A stretch of 43,016 nucleotides of DNA from Utricularia gibba (taxonomy: Eukaryota; Streptophyta; Magnoliopsida; Lamiales; Lentibulariaceae): positions 1 to 43,016 of the forward strand of contig NEEC01000054.1 in the NCBI GenBank assembly GCA_002189035.1. The letters are read 5' to 3'. This document shows, one piece after another, positions 12,124-25,596 of the stretch. Each line of letters begins with the position of its first letter. The stretch's first letter is position 1. Position numbers and translations under genes: made by a program. A model generated the notes under the pieces. The model was not told the DNA's origin. It saw only the letters and a list, made by a program, of their open reading frames with translations, and ran no database searches.

Positions 12124-14571
12124 GGCACGACCTCCGGCTCGATCAGGGTGCCCCACCGAGAGCTCCTCCTTAAGTATAAAGTGTGTTGTTGAAAAAAACC
12201 GTGTGCGGTTCTCGTGACATCCTAACTTCAACAAATGCATCACGATTTTCGTCGAGTCGGACGGGACCGGGCTCCCGGGGCCCGGACGAGGCGCAGCACC
12301 CGCTCCCCTCCCCCCCAAAACTAGAAGGTGTTCCATGGAAAACCATTTAGGCGGCTCGTGACAACCCAAAGTTAATAATGCATCACTTTCTTTGCCGGGC
12401 TACAATGACTTTACGCTCGAGCCTGGTACGACGTATGGGAAGATTCGAGTGCCCCCCGAGAGCGTCTCCACAAGTATAAAGCGTGTTGTTGAAAAAACCG
12501 TGTTGGGTGCACGTGACATCCTAATTTCAACAAATGCGTCACGATTTTCGCCGATGGGACCAGACTGGGCTCATCAGCCAGACCGAACCCGGGGCCCAAG
12601 CCAAGGGCCCCTCGAGAGCGCCCCCCCACAAAACTAGATGGTGTTCCATGAAAAAAAGTTAGGCGGCTCGTGATAACCCAACGCTAAGAAATGCATCCAT
12701 TTTTTCGCCGGGCTAAAACTGACTTTGGGCTCATGCCGGCGCGACCCCCAGCCCGTGTGCATACGCAGCAGCACCACGAGGCCACATGGGCTTGGTTAAT
12801 GCCGCGTGCTCGAGCAGCAGCCACAAGGCCATACGGCGTGGAACAAAGCAAACAATCATAAAATACAATAAGCCAAAAATAAAAAATAAAATTGATAAAC
12901 CCTTGGTTCGGTTCGGGCCCAATCAAAACCCGTAGGGTTTAACCCGTTCGGGTTGAACAGAAAGACAACCCCATGGGTCATGCAAACTGTAATACCCAGA
13001 ATTTCATCGGGTTGGGTCCGAACCTGAATGGATCCAACGCAGGCCCATCTCTAATCATAATCATATGATATAGGTTTATTAAATTATAAATAATTGAAAT
13101 ACATTATTTATTAAACCGTAGGATAACTATGAAAGCTTCTTTGACTTAATTATTACCATTTGATCCTCAGTTGTACTTTGGATGGAGTGTGTAGTTTTAC
13201 TTTAGTTATTTTAATTAGCATTCGATCCTTGGTTATGATTCAGATCATATTTGCTATTTTTTTACTTTAAATATTTTTATTATCATTCGATCCGTAAGTA
13301 TGATGCGGATCGAGCGCGTATTTTTTATTTTAATATTTTTATTAGCATTCGAACGTTAGGTATGCTGCGGATCGAGCGTATATTTTTCACTTTCATATTT
13401 TTATTAGCCTTAGATCCTTAGGTATACTTTGGATCGAGTGCATATTCATTTATTTTAAATCTTAATTAGCGTTCGACCGTTAGGAGCAATTTAGAACGTG
13501 TATACATTACAATGCCATGCCGCACGGACGGGTCTACGCGTAAACCACGCCCGTGTCCACACGCTGCAGCACCACAAGGCCACACGGGCGTGGTTTACGC
13601 ACAACCCACGCCCGTGTGCATACGCTGCAGCACCCCAAGGCCACACGGGCGTGGTTTACGCACAACCCACGCCCGTGTGCCCTGGCAATGTAAACACGCT
13701 CCACATTGCTCCTAAGGATCGAGCGTTAACACAAGTTTCAAGTAAACCATATCCACTCGATCCGAATCATATCTAAAGACCGAAAGCTAATAAAAATATT
13801 AAAATAAAAAATATACGCTCGATCCGCATCATATCTTAGAATCGAATGCAAATAGAATCGTTCAAATAAAAAATATACACTCGATTGGAATCATAACCAA
13901 GGATCGAATGCTAATTAAATGATTAAAATAAAAATGCACACTCCATCCAAAGTATAACTAAGAGTCGAATGCTAATAAAATTAAAAACTAAGAAACTTTC
14001 ACATGTAGTATATGCTTTAATAACTAACGTATTTAACATTATTTATAATTTAATAAACATATATCACATGATTATAAAAATATTTTTTTTGTCATTGTAG
14101 AAAGCTCATCACGCCATGTACACCACCCTGGAGAGGTTTCAACAGCAGTCATGAACTCACAACCCCTTGCTCAGCAGATTCAGTAAAATTCTCTAACACT
14201 TGCGCTTCCAACGGATCATATCCCATATTCATTCATACGAAATTGTGCAAGAATAATGTGACTTTGAGTTTGAACTAGATAGTAGGACGCTGATCGAAGA
14301 ATGGCCCATCGAGTCTCTAAAATTGCCGTCCTCGCTCAACAAATGTGGGGTGCACGTGACATCCCAATTTCAACAAATGCATCATGATTTTCGTCGAGTG
14401 GGCCCATGAGCCCGACCGAACCCGGGGCCCGGGCCAAGGGCCCCTCGAGAGCGCCCGCCTCAATACGAGGAGGTGTTCCTTCGAAAACCATATACGCGTC
14501 TCGTCACAACCCAACGTTAATAAATGCATCACTTTTTTTGGCGCGCTACTGCTGACTTTGGGCCCGAGTTC
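12124..14571 (+). repeat. Satellite unit 6 (type A, two core repeats)
   Basis: This unit is 2448 bp, type A linker, with two core hairpins near 13580-13680. Single-base losses occur in the linker (GGCGTGGAACAAAG; CATGCCGGCGC). Confidence 0.92.
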
Positions 14572-16897
14572 GGCACGACCTCCGGCTCGATCAGGGTGCC
14601 CCCCCGAGAGCTCCTCCTTAAGTATAAAGTGTGTTGTTGAAAAAAACCGTGTGCGGTTCTCGTGACATCCTAACTTCAACAAATGCATCACGATTTTCGT
14701 CGAGTCGGACGGGACCGGGCTCCCGGGGCCCGGACGAGGCGCAGCGCCCGCTCCCCTCCCCCCAAAACTAGAAGGTGTTCCATGGAAAACCATTTAGGCG
14801 GCTCGTGACAACCCAAAGTTAATAAATGCATCACTTTCTTTGCCGGGCTACAATGACTTTACGCTCGAGCCTGGTACGACGTATGGGAAGATTCGAGTGC
14901 CCCCCGAGAGCGTCTCCACAAGTATAAAGCGTGTTGTTGAAAAAACCGTGTTGGGTGCACGTGACATCCTAATTTCAACAAATGCGTCACGATTTCGCCG
15001 AGTGGGACCAGAGTGGGCTCATCAGCCAGACCGAACCCGGGGCCCAAGCCAAGGGCCCCTCGAGAGCGCCCCCCCACAAAACTAGATGGTGTTCCACGAA
15101 AAAAAATTAGGCGGCTCGTGATAACCCAACGCTAAGAAATGCATCCCTTTTTTCGCCGGGCTAAAACTGACTTTGGGCTCATGCCCGGCGCGACCCCAGC
15201 CCGTGTGCATACGCAGCAGCACCACGAGGCCACATGGGCTTGGTTAATGCCCGCGTGCTCGAGCAGCAGCCACAAGGCCATACGGCGTGGAACAAAGCAA
15301 ACAATCATAAAATACAATAAGCCAAAAATAAAAAATAAAATTGATAAACCCTTGGTTCGGTTCGGGCCCAATCAAAACCCGTAGGGTTTAACCCGTTCGG
15401 GTTGAACAGAAAGACAACCCCATGGGTCATGCAAACTGTAATACCCAGAATTTCATCGGGTTGGGTCCGAACCTGAATGGATCCAACGCAGGCCCATCTC
15501 TAATCATAATCATATGATATAGGTTTATTAAATTATAAATAATTGAAATACATTATTTATTAAACCGTAGGATAACTATGAAAGCTTTTTGACTTAATTA
15601 TTACCATTTGATCCTCAGTTGTACTTTGGATGGAGTGTGTATTTTACTTTAGTCATTTTAATTAGCATTCGATCCTTGGTTATGATTCAGATCATATTTG
15701 CTATTTTTTTACTTTAAATATTTTTATTATCATTCGATCCGTAAGTATGATGCGGATCGAGCGCGTATTTTTTATTTTAATATTTTTATTAGCATTCGAA
15801 CGTTAGGTATGCTGCGGATCGAGCGTATATTTTTCACTTCATATTTTTATTAGCCTTAGATCCTTAGGTATACTTTGGATCGAGTGCATATTCATTTATT
15901 TTAAATCTTAATTAGCGTTCCACCGTTAGGAGCAATTTAGAACGTGTATACATTACAATGCCATGCCACACGGGCGTGGTTTACGCACAACCCACACCCG
16001 TGTGCCCTTGCAATGTAAACACGCTCCACATTGCTCCTAAGGATCGAGCGTTAACACAAGTTTCAAGTAAACCATCTCCACTCGATCCGAATCATATCTA
16101 AAGACCGAAAGCTAATAAAATATTAAAATAAAAAATATACGCTCGATCCGCATCATATCTTAGAATCGAATGCAAATAGAATCGTTCAAATAAAAAATAT
16201 ACACTCGATTGGAATCATAACCAAGGATCGAATGCTAATTAAAATGATTAAAATAAAAATGCACACTCCATCCAAAGTATAACTAAGGGTCGAATGCTAA
16301 TAAAATTAAAAACTAAGAAACTTTCACATGTAGTATATGCTTTAATAACTAACGTATTTAACATTATTTATAATTTAATAAACATATATCACATGATTAT
16401 AAAAATATTTTTTTTGTCATTGTAGAAAGCTCATCACGCCATGTACACCACCCTGGAGAGGTTTCAACAGCAGTCATGAACTCACAACCCCTTGCTCAGC
16501 AGATTCAGTAAAATTCTCTAACACTTGCGCTTCCAACGGATCATATCCCATATTCATTCATACGAAATTGTGCAAGAATAATGTGACTTTGAGTTTGAAC
16601 TAGATAGTAGGACGCTGATCGAAGAATGGCCCATCGAGTCTCTAAAATTGGCCGTCCTCGCTCAACAAATGTGGGGTGCACGTGACATCCCAATTTCAAC
16701 AAATGCATCATGATTTTCGTCGAGTGGGCCCATGAGCCCGACCGAACCCGGGGCCCGGGCCAAGGGCCCCTCGAGAGCGCCCGCCTCAATACGAGGAGGT
16801 GTTCCTTCGAAAACCATATACGCGTCTCGTCACAACCCAACGTTAATAAATGCATCACTTTTTTTGGCGCGCTACTGCTGACTTTGGGCCCGAGTTC
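14572..16897 (+). repeat. Satellite unit 7 (type A, shortest: core reduced to one minimal hairpin)
   Basis: At 2326 bp this is the shortest unit, about 122 bp (two 61-bp steps) below the two-repeat class. The core at about 15960-16010 is a single hairpin with an A substitution in the stem (CCACACCCGTGTG). It shares GCGTTCCACCGTTAGG and AAACCATCTCCACTCG with the distal copy near 39479-39650. Confidence 0.92.
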
Positions 16898-19333
16898 GGC
16901 ACGACCTCCGGCTCGATCAGGGTGCCCCCGAGAGCTCCTCCTTAAGTATAAAGTGTGTTGTTGAAAAAAACCGTGTGCGGTTCTCGTGACATCCTAACTT
17001 CAACAAATGCATCACGATTTTCGTCGAGTCGGACGGGACCGGGCTCCCGGGGCCCGGACGAGGCGCAGCCCGCTCCCCTCCCCCCAAAACTAGAAGGTGT
17101 TCCATGGAAAACCATTTAGGCGGCTCGTGACAACCCAAAGTTAATAATGCATCACTTTCTTTGCCGGGCTACAATGACTTTACGCTCGAGCCTGGTACGA
17201 CGTATGGGAAGATTCGAGTGCCCCCCGAGAGCGTCTCCACAAGTATAAAGCGTGTTGTTGAAAAAAACCGTGTTGGGTGCACGTGACATCCTAATTTCAA
17301 CAAATGCGTCACGATTTTCGCCGATGGGACCATAGTGGGCTCATCAGCCAGACCGAACCCGGGGCCCAAGCCAAGGGCCCCTCGAGAGCGCCCCCCCACA
17401 AAACTAGATGGTGTTCCATGAAAAAAAATTAGGCGGCTCGTGATAACCCAACGCTAAGAAATGCATCCATTTTTTCGCCGGGCTAAAACTGACTTTGGGC
17501 TCATGCCGGCGCGACCCCCAGCCCGTGTGCATACGCAGCAGCACCACGAGGCCACATGGGCTTGGTTAATGCCCGCGTGCTCGAGCAGCAGCCACAAGGC
17601 CATACGGGCGTGGAACAAAGCAAACAATCATAAAATACAATAAGCCAAAAATAAAAAATAAAATTGATAAACCCTTGGTTCGGTTCGGGCCCAATCAAAA
17701 CCCGTAGGGTTTAACCCGTTCGGGTTGAACAGAAAGACAACCCCATGGGTCATGCAAACTGTAATACCCAGAATTTCATCGGGTTGGGTCCGAACCTGAA
17801 TGGATCCAACGCAGGCCCATCTCTAATCATAATCATATGATATAGGTTTATTAAATTATAAATAATTGAAATACATTATTTATTAAACCGTAGGATAACT
17901 ATGAAAGCTTCTTTGACTTAATTATTACCATTTGATCCTCAGTTGTACTTTGGATGGAGTGTGTAGTTTTACTTTAGTTATTTTAATTAGCATTCGATCC
18001 TTGGTTATGATTCAGATCATATTTGCTATTTTTTTACTTTAAATATTTTATTATCATTCGATCCGTAAGTATGATGCGGATCGAGCGCGTTTTTTATTTT
18101 AATATTTTATTAGCATTCGAACGTTAGGTATGCTGCGGATCGAGCGTATATTTTTCACTTTCATATTTTTATTAGCCTTAGATCCTTAGGTATACTTTGG
18201 ATCGAGTGCATATTCATTTATTTTAAATCTTAATTAGCGTTCGACCGTTAGGAGCAATTTAGAACGTGTATACATTACAATGCCATGCCGCACGGACGGG
18301 GTCACGCGTAAACCACGCCCGTGTCCACACGCTGCAGCACCACAAGGCCACACGGGCGTGGTTTACGCACAACCCACGCCCGTGTGCATACGCTGCAGCA
18401 CCCCAAGGCCACACGGGCGTGGTTTACGCACAACCCACGCCCGTGTGCCCTGGCAATGTAAACACGCTCCACATTGCTCCTAAGGATCGAGCGTTAACAC
18501 AAGTTTCAAGTAAACCATATCCACTCGATCCGAATCATATCTAAAGACCGAAAGCTAATAAAAATATTAAAATAAAAAATATACGCTCGATCCGCATCAT
18601 ATCTTAGAATCGAATGCAAATAGAATCGTTCAAATAAAAAATATACACTCGATTGGAATCATAACCAAGGATCGAATGCTAATTAAAATGATTAAAATAA
18701 AAATGCACACTCCATCCAAAGTATAACTAAGGTCGAATGCTAATAAAATTAAAAACTAAGAAACTTTCACATGTAGTATATGCTTTAATAACTAACGTAT
18801 TTAACATTATTTATAATTTAATAAACATATATCACATGATTATAAAAAATATTTTTTTTGTCATTGTAGAAAGCTCATCACGCCATGTACACCACCCTGG
18901 AGAGGTTTCAACAGCAGTCATGAACTCACAACCCCTTGCTCAGCAGATTCAGTAAAATTCTCTAACACTTGCGCTTCCAACGGATCATATCCCATATTCA
19001 TTCATACGAAATTGTGCAAGAATAATGTGACTTTGAGTTTGAACTAGATAGTAGGACGCTGATCGAAGAATGGCCCATCGAGTCTCTAAAATTGGCCGTC
19101 CTCGCTCAACAAATGTGGGGTGCACGTGACATCCCAATTTCAACAAATGCATCATGATTTTCGTCGAGTGGGCCCATGAGCCCGACCGAACCCGGGCCCG
19201 GGCCAAGGGCCCCTCGAGAGCGCCCGCCTCAATACGAGGAGGTGTTCCTTCGAAAACCATATACGCGTCTCGTCACAACCCAACGTTGCATCACTTTTTT
19301 TGGCGCGCTACTGCTGACTTTGGGCCCGAGTTC
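16898..19333 (+). repeat. Satellite unit 8 (type A, two core repeats)
   Basis: This unit is 2436 bp, type A linker, with two core hairpins near 18340-18450. A small loss removes TAATAAA before TGCATCAC at about 19287, shortening one GC monomer. Confidence 0.92.
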
Positions 19334-21785
19334 GGCACGACCTCCGGCTCGATCAGGGTGCCCCACCGAGAGCTCCTCCTTAAGTATAAAGTGTGTTGTT
19401 GAAAAAAACCGTGTGCGGTTCTCGTGACATCCTAACTTCAACAAATGCATCACGATTTTCGTCGAGTCGGACGGGACCGGGCTCCCGGGCCCGGACGAGG
19501 CGCAGCACCCGCTCCCCTCCCCCCCAAAACTAGAAGGTGTTCCATGGAAAACCATTTAGGCGGCTCGTGACAACCCAAAGTTAATAAATGCATCACTTTC
19601 TTTGCCGGGCTACAATGACTTTACGCTCGAGCCTGGTACGACGTATGGGAAGATTCGAGTGCCCCCGAGAGCGTCTCCACAAGTATAAAGCGTGTTGTTG
19701 AAAAAACCGTGTTGGGTGCACGTGACATCCTAATTTCAACAAATGCGTCACGATTTTCGCCGATGGGACCATACTGGGCTCATCAGCCAGACCGAACCCG
19801 GGGCCCAAGCCAAGGGCCCCTCGAGAGCGCCCCCCCACAAAACTAGATGGTGTTCCATGAAAAAAAGTTAGGCGGCTCGTGATAACCCAACGCTAAGAAA
19901 TGCATCCATTTTTTCGCCGGGCTAAAACTGACTTTGGGCTCATGCCTGGCGCGACCCCCAGCCCGTGTGCATACGCAGCAGCACCACGAGGCCACATGGG
20001 CTTGGTTAATGCCGCGTGCTCGAGCAGCAGCCACAAGGCCATACGGGCGTGGAACAAAGCAAACAATCATAAAATACAATAAGCCAAAAATAAAAAATAA
20101 AATTGATAAACCCTTGGTTCGGTTCGGGCCCAATCAAAACCCGTAGGGTTTAACCCGTTCGGGTTGAACAGAAAGACAACCCCATGGGTCATGCAAACTG
20201 TAATACCCAGAATTTCATCGGGTTGGGTCCGAACCTGAATGGATCCAACGCAGGCCCATCTCTAATCATAATCATATGATATAGGTTTATTAAATTATAA
20301 ATAATTGAAATACATTATTTATTAAACCGTAGGATAACTATGAAAGCTTCTTTGACTTAATTATTACCATTTGATCCTCAGTTGTACTTTGGATGGAGTG
20401 TGTAGTTTTACTTTAGTTATTTTAATTAGCATTCGATCCTTGGTTATGATTCAGATCATATTTGCTATTTTTTTACTTTAAATATTTTTATTATCATTCG
20501 ATCCGTAAGTATGATGCGGATCGAGCGCGTATTTTTTATTTTAATATTTTTATTAGCATTCGAACGTTAGGTATGCTGCGGATCGAGCGTATATTTTTCA
20601 CTTTCATATTTTTATTAGCCTTAGATCCTTAGGTATACTTTGGATCGAGTGCATATTCATTTATTTTAAATCTTAATTAGCGTTCGACCGTTAGGAGCAA
20701 TTTAGAACGTGTATACATTACAATGCCATGCCGCACGGACGGGGTCTACGTGTAAACCACGCCCGTGTCCACACGCTGCAGCACCACAAGGCCACACGGG
20801 CGTGGTTTACGCACAACCCACGCCCGTGTGCATACGCTGCAGCACCCCAAGGCCACACGGGCGTGGTTTACGCACAACCCACGCCCGTGTGCCCTGGCAA
20901 TGTAAACACGCTCCACATTGCTCCTAAGGATCGAGCGTTAACACAAGTTTCAAGTAAACCATATCCACTCGATCCGAATCATATCTAAAGACCGAAAGCT
21001 AATAAAAATATTAAAATAAAAAATATACGCTCGATCCGCATCATATCTTAGAATCGAATGCAAATAGAATCGTTCAAATAAAAAATATACACTCGATTGG
21101 AATCATAACCAAGGATCGAATGCTAATTAAAATGATTAAAATAAAAATGCACACTCCATCCAAAGTATAACTAAGAGTCGAATGCTAATAAAATTAAAAA
21201 CTAAGAAACTTTCACATGTAGTATATGCTTTAATAACTAACGTATTTAACATTATTTATAATTTAATAAACATATATCACATGATTATAAAAATATTTTT
21301 TTTGTCATTGTAGAAAGCTCATCACGCCATGTACACCACCCTGGAGAGGTTTCAACAGCAGTCATGAACTCACAACCCCTTGCTCAGCAGATTCAGTAAA
21401 ATTCTCTAACACTTGCGCTTCCAACGGATCATATCCCATATTCATTCATACGAAATTGTGCAAGAATAATGTGACTTTGAGTTTGAACTAGATAGTAGGA
21501 CGCTGATCGAAGAATGGCCCATCGAGTCTCTAAAATTGGCCGTCCTCGCTCAACAAATGTGGGGTGCACGTGACATCCCAATTTCAACAAATGCATCATG
21601 ATTTTCGTCGAGTGGGCCCATGAGCCCGACCGAACCCGGGGCCCGGGCCAAGGGCCCCTCCAGAGCGCCCGCCTCAATACGAGGAGGTGTTCCTTCGAAA
21701 ACCATATACGCGTCTCGTCACAACCCAACGTTAATAAATGCATCACTTTTTTTGGCGCGCTACTGCTGACTTTGGGCCCGAGTTC
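19334..21785 (+). repeat. Satellite unit 9 (type A, two core repeats)
   Basis: This unit is 2452 bp, type A linker, with two core hairpins near 20796-20895. It is close to the family consensus. A C-to-T change (TACGTGTAAACC) precedes the core at about 20749. Confidence 0.92.
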
Positions 21786-24240
21786 GGCACGACCTCCGGC
21801 TCGATCAGGGTGCCCCACCGAGAGCTCCTCCTTAAGTATAAAGTGTGTTGTTGAAAAAAACCGTGTGCGGTTCTCGTGACATCCTAACTTCAACAAATGC
21901 ATCACGATTTTCGTCGAGTCGGACGGGACCGGGCTCCCGGGGCCCGTACGAGGCGCAGCACCCGCTCCCCTCCCCCCCAAAACTAGAAGGTGTTCCATGG
22001 AAAACCATTTAGGCGGCTCGTGACAACCCAAAGTTAATAAATGCATCACTTTCTTTGCCGGGCTACAATGACTTTACGCTCGAGCCTGGTACGACGTATG
22101 GGAAGATTCGAGTGCCCCCGAGAGCGTCTCCAATGGTATAAAGCGTGTTGTTGAAAAAACCGTGTTGGGTGCACGTGACATCCTAATTTCAACAAATGCG
22201 TCACGATTTTCGCCGAGTGGGACCAGAGTGGGCTCATCAGCCAGACCGAACCCGGGGCCCAAGCCAAGGGCCCCTCGAGAGCGCCCCCCCACAAAACTAG
22301 ATGGTGTTCCATGAAAAAAAGTTAGGCGGCTCGTGATAACCCAACGCTAAGAAATGCATCCATTTTTTCGCCGGGCTAAAACTGACTTTGGGCTCATGCC
22401 CGGCGCGACCCCCAGCCCGTGTGCATACGCAGCAGCACCACGAGGCCACATGGGCTTGGTTAATGCCCGCGTGCTCGAGCAGCAGCCACAAGGCCATACG
22501 GGCGTGGAACAAAGCAAACAATCATAAAATACAATAGGCCAAAAATAAAAAATAAAATTGATAAACCCTTGGTTCGGTTCGGGCCCAATCAAAACCCGTA
22601 GGGTTTAACCCGTTCGGGTTGAACAGAAAGACAACCCCATGGGTCATGCAAACTGTAATACCCAGAATTTCATCGGGTTGGGTCCGAACCTGAATGGATC
22701 CAACGCAGGCCCATCTCTAATCATAATCATATGATATATGTTTATTAAATTATAAATAATTGAAATACATTATTTATTAAACCGTAGGATAACTATGAAA
22801 GCTTCTTTGACTTAATTATTACCATTTGATCCTCAGTTGTACTTTGGATGGAGTGTGTAGTTTTACTTTAGTCATTTTAATTAGCATTCGATCCTTGGTT
22901 ATGATTCAGATCATATTTGCTATTTTTTTACTTTAAATATTTTTATTATCATTCGATCCGTAAGTATGATGCGGATCGAGCGCGTATTTTTTATTTTCAT
23001 ATTTTTATTAGCATTCGAGCGTTAGGTATGCTGCGGATCGAGCGTATATTTTTCACTTTCATATTTTTATTAGCCTTAGATCCTTAGGTATACTTTGGAT
23101 CCAGTGCATATTCATTTATTTTAAATCTTAATTAGCGTTCGACCGTTAGGAGCAATTTAGAACGTGTATACATTACAATGCCATGCCGCACGGACGTGGT
23201 CTACGCGTAAACCACGCCCGTGTCCACACGCTGCAGCACCACAAGGCCACACGGGCGTGGTTTGCGCACAACCCATGCCCGTGTGCATACGCTGCAGCAC
23301 CCCAAGGCCACACGGGCGTGGTTTACGCACAACCCACGCCCGTGTGCCCTGGCAATGTAAACACGCTCCACATTGCTCCTAAGGATCGAGCGTTAACACA
23401 AGTTTCAAGTAAACCATATCCACTCGATCCGAATCATATCTAAAGACCGAAAGCTAATAAAAATATTAAAATAAAAAAATATACGCTCGATCCGCATCAT
23501 ATCTTAGAATCGAATGCAAATAGAATCGTTCAAATAAAAAATATACACTCGATTGGAATCATAACCAAGGATCGAATGCTAATTAAAATGATTAAAATAA
23601 AAATGCACACTCCATCCAAAGTATAACTAAGGGTCGAATGCTAATAAAATTAAAAACTAAGAAACTTTCACATGTAGTATATGCTTTAATAACTAACGTA
23701 TTTAACATTATTTATAATTTAATAAACATATATCACATGATTATAAAAATATTTTTTTGTCATTGTAGAAAGCTCATCACGCCATGTACACCACCCTGGA
23801 GAGGTTTCAACAGCAGTCATGAACTCACAACCCCTTGCTCAGCAGATTCAATAAAATTCTCTAACACTTGCGCTTCCAACGGATCATATCCCATATTCAT
23901 TCATACGAAATTGTGCAAGAATAATGTGACTTTGAGTTTGAACTAGATAGTAGGACGCTGATCGAAGAATGGCCCATCGAGTCTCTAAAATTGGCCGTCC
24001 TCGCTCAACAAATGTGGGGTGCACGTGACATCCCAATTTCAGCAAATGCATCATGATTTTCGTCGAGTGGGCCCATGAGCCCGACCGAACCCGGGGCCCG
24101 GGCCAAGGGCCCCTCGAGAGCGCCCGCCTCAATATGAGGAGGTGTTCCTTTGAAAACCATATACGCGTCTCGTCACAACCCAACGTTAATAAATGCATCA
24201 CTTTTTTTGGCGCGCTACTGCTGACTTTGGGCCCGAGTTC
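21786..24240 (+). repeat. Satellite unit 10 (type A, two core repeats)
   Basis: This unit is 2455 bp, type A linker, with two core hairpins near 23245-23350. Private changes include CTCCAATGGTATAAAG at about 22128 and ACCCATGCCCGTGTG in the first stem. Confidence 0.92.
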
Positions 24241-25391
24241 GGCACGACCTCCGGCTCGATCAGGGTGCCCCACCGAGAGCTCCTCCTTAAGTATAAAGTG
24301 TGTTGTTGAAAAAAACCGTTTGCGGTTCTCGTGACATCCTAACTTCAACAAATGCATCACGATTTTCGTCGAGTCGGACGGGACCGGGCTCCCGGGGCCC
24401 GGACGAGGCGCAGCGCCCGCTCCCCTCCCCCCAAAACTAGAAGGTGTTCCATGGAAAACCATTTAGGCGGCTCGTGACAACCCAAAGTTAATAAATGCAT
24501 CACTTTCTTTGCCGTGCTACAATGACTTTACGCTCGAGCCTGGTACGACGTATGGGAAGATTCGAGTGCCCCCCGAGAGCGTCTCCACAAGTATAAAGCG
24601 TGTTGTTGAAAAAACCGTGTTGGGTGCACGTGATATCCTAATTTCAACAAATGCGTCACGATTTTCGCCGAGTGGGACCAGACTGGGCTCATCAGCCAGA
24701 CCGAACCCGGGGCCAAGCCAAGGGCCCCTCGAGAGCGCCCCCCACAAAACTAGATGGTGTTCCATGAAAAAAAGTTAGGCGGCTCGTGATAACCCAACGC
24801 TAAGAAATGCATCCATTTTTTCGCCGGGCTAAAACTGACTTTGGGCTCATGCCCGGCGCGACCCCCAGCCCGTGTGCATACGCAGCAGCAGCACGAGGCC
24901 ACATGGGATTGGTTTATGCCCGCGTGCTCGAGCAGCAGCCACAAGGCCATACGGGCGTGGAACAAAGCAAACAATCATAAAATACAATAAGCCAAAAATA
25001 AAAAATAAAATTGATAAACCCTTGGTTCGGTTCGGGCCCAATCAAAACCCGTCGGGTTAACCCATTCGGGTCATGCAAACTGTAATACCCAGAATTTCAT
25101 CGGGTTGGGTCCGAACCTGAATGGATCCAACCCAGGCCCATCTCTAATCATAATCATATGATATAGGTTTATTAAATTATAAATAATTGAAATACATTAT
25201 TTATTAAACCGTAGGATAACTATGAAAGCTTTTTTGACTTAATTATTATCATTTCATCCTCAGTTGTACTTTGGATGGAGTGTGTGTTTTTACTTTAGTC
25301 ATTTTAATTAGCATTCGATCCTTGGTTATGATTTAGATCATATTTACTATTTTTTTTATTTTAATATTGTTTTTAGCATTCGAACGTTAGG
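24241..25391 (+). repeat. Satellite unit 11, truncated and diverged
   Basis: This copy runs from the GC block to GCATTCGAACGTTAGG in the left arm, then stops. The rest of the inverted repeat is missing. Compared with the other forward units it lacks one or more AT monomers (TATTTACTATTTTTTTT joins directly to ATATTGTTTTTAGCATT) and lacks the GAACAGAAAGACAACC stretch after GGGTTAACCC at about 25055. Both losses recur in the reversed copy at 27070-28557. Confidence 0.9.
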
Positions 25392-25403
25392 TTTAATATT
25401 TTT

Positions 25404-25595
25404 TACCTACATGACCAGTAAGGGGTTAGTCTATTGTAACACAATTCCTATGCGCAATGACAAGGAAAGAAGAAATCCGTGGTTCGTGTAACATTCTGTG
25501 TGGTCCTAAGACCCTCCCTTGATCCTCTATGGTCGATGCCCTTTGATTGAACCAGAATGTTCTCCCTTGATTGGCTTTTCAGCCCTTGTATGCCC
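25404..25595 (-). repeat. Inverted copy of LTR end plus 31-bp flank (left arm)
   Basis: This 192-bp segment is the reverse complement of 26761-26952 with only two differences seen. It contains the last 161 bp of the LTR (25435-25595, starting TGTAAC on this strand) and 31 bp that lie beyond the LTR end in the right copy. Sharing the flank suggests an inverted duplication of one locus rather than a second insertion, unless that 31 bp is internal element sequence. It joins the pol remnant abruptly at about 25596. Confidence 0.92.
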
Positions 25596-25596
25596 C

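Larger units (their letters stand above)
1..25391 (+). repeat. Left subtelomeric satellite array, forward orientation
   Basis: Ten complete head-to-tail units and one truncated unit of a single family, phased here on the recurring anchor GGCACGACCTCC at 1, 2450, 4837, 7288, 9668, 12124, 14572, 16898, 19334, 21786 and 24241. Intervals are 2326-2456 bp. Each unit contains, in order: GC-rich monomers, a mixed-sequence linker with TAGGGTTT and GGGTT motifs, a long imperfect inverted repeat with a hairpin core, and a 230-bp spacer. Copies differ by scattered substitutions, small indels and G/C-run length. The array starts before the window and ends near 25391, where satellite sequence stops inside the left arm of unit 11. 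No protein gene is seen in it. Confidence 0.97.
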
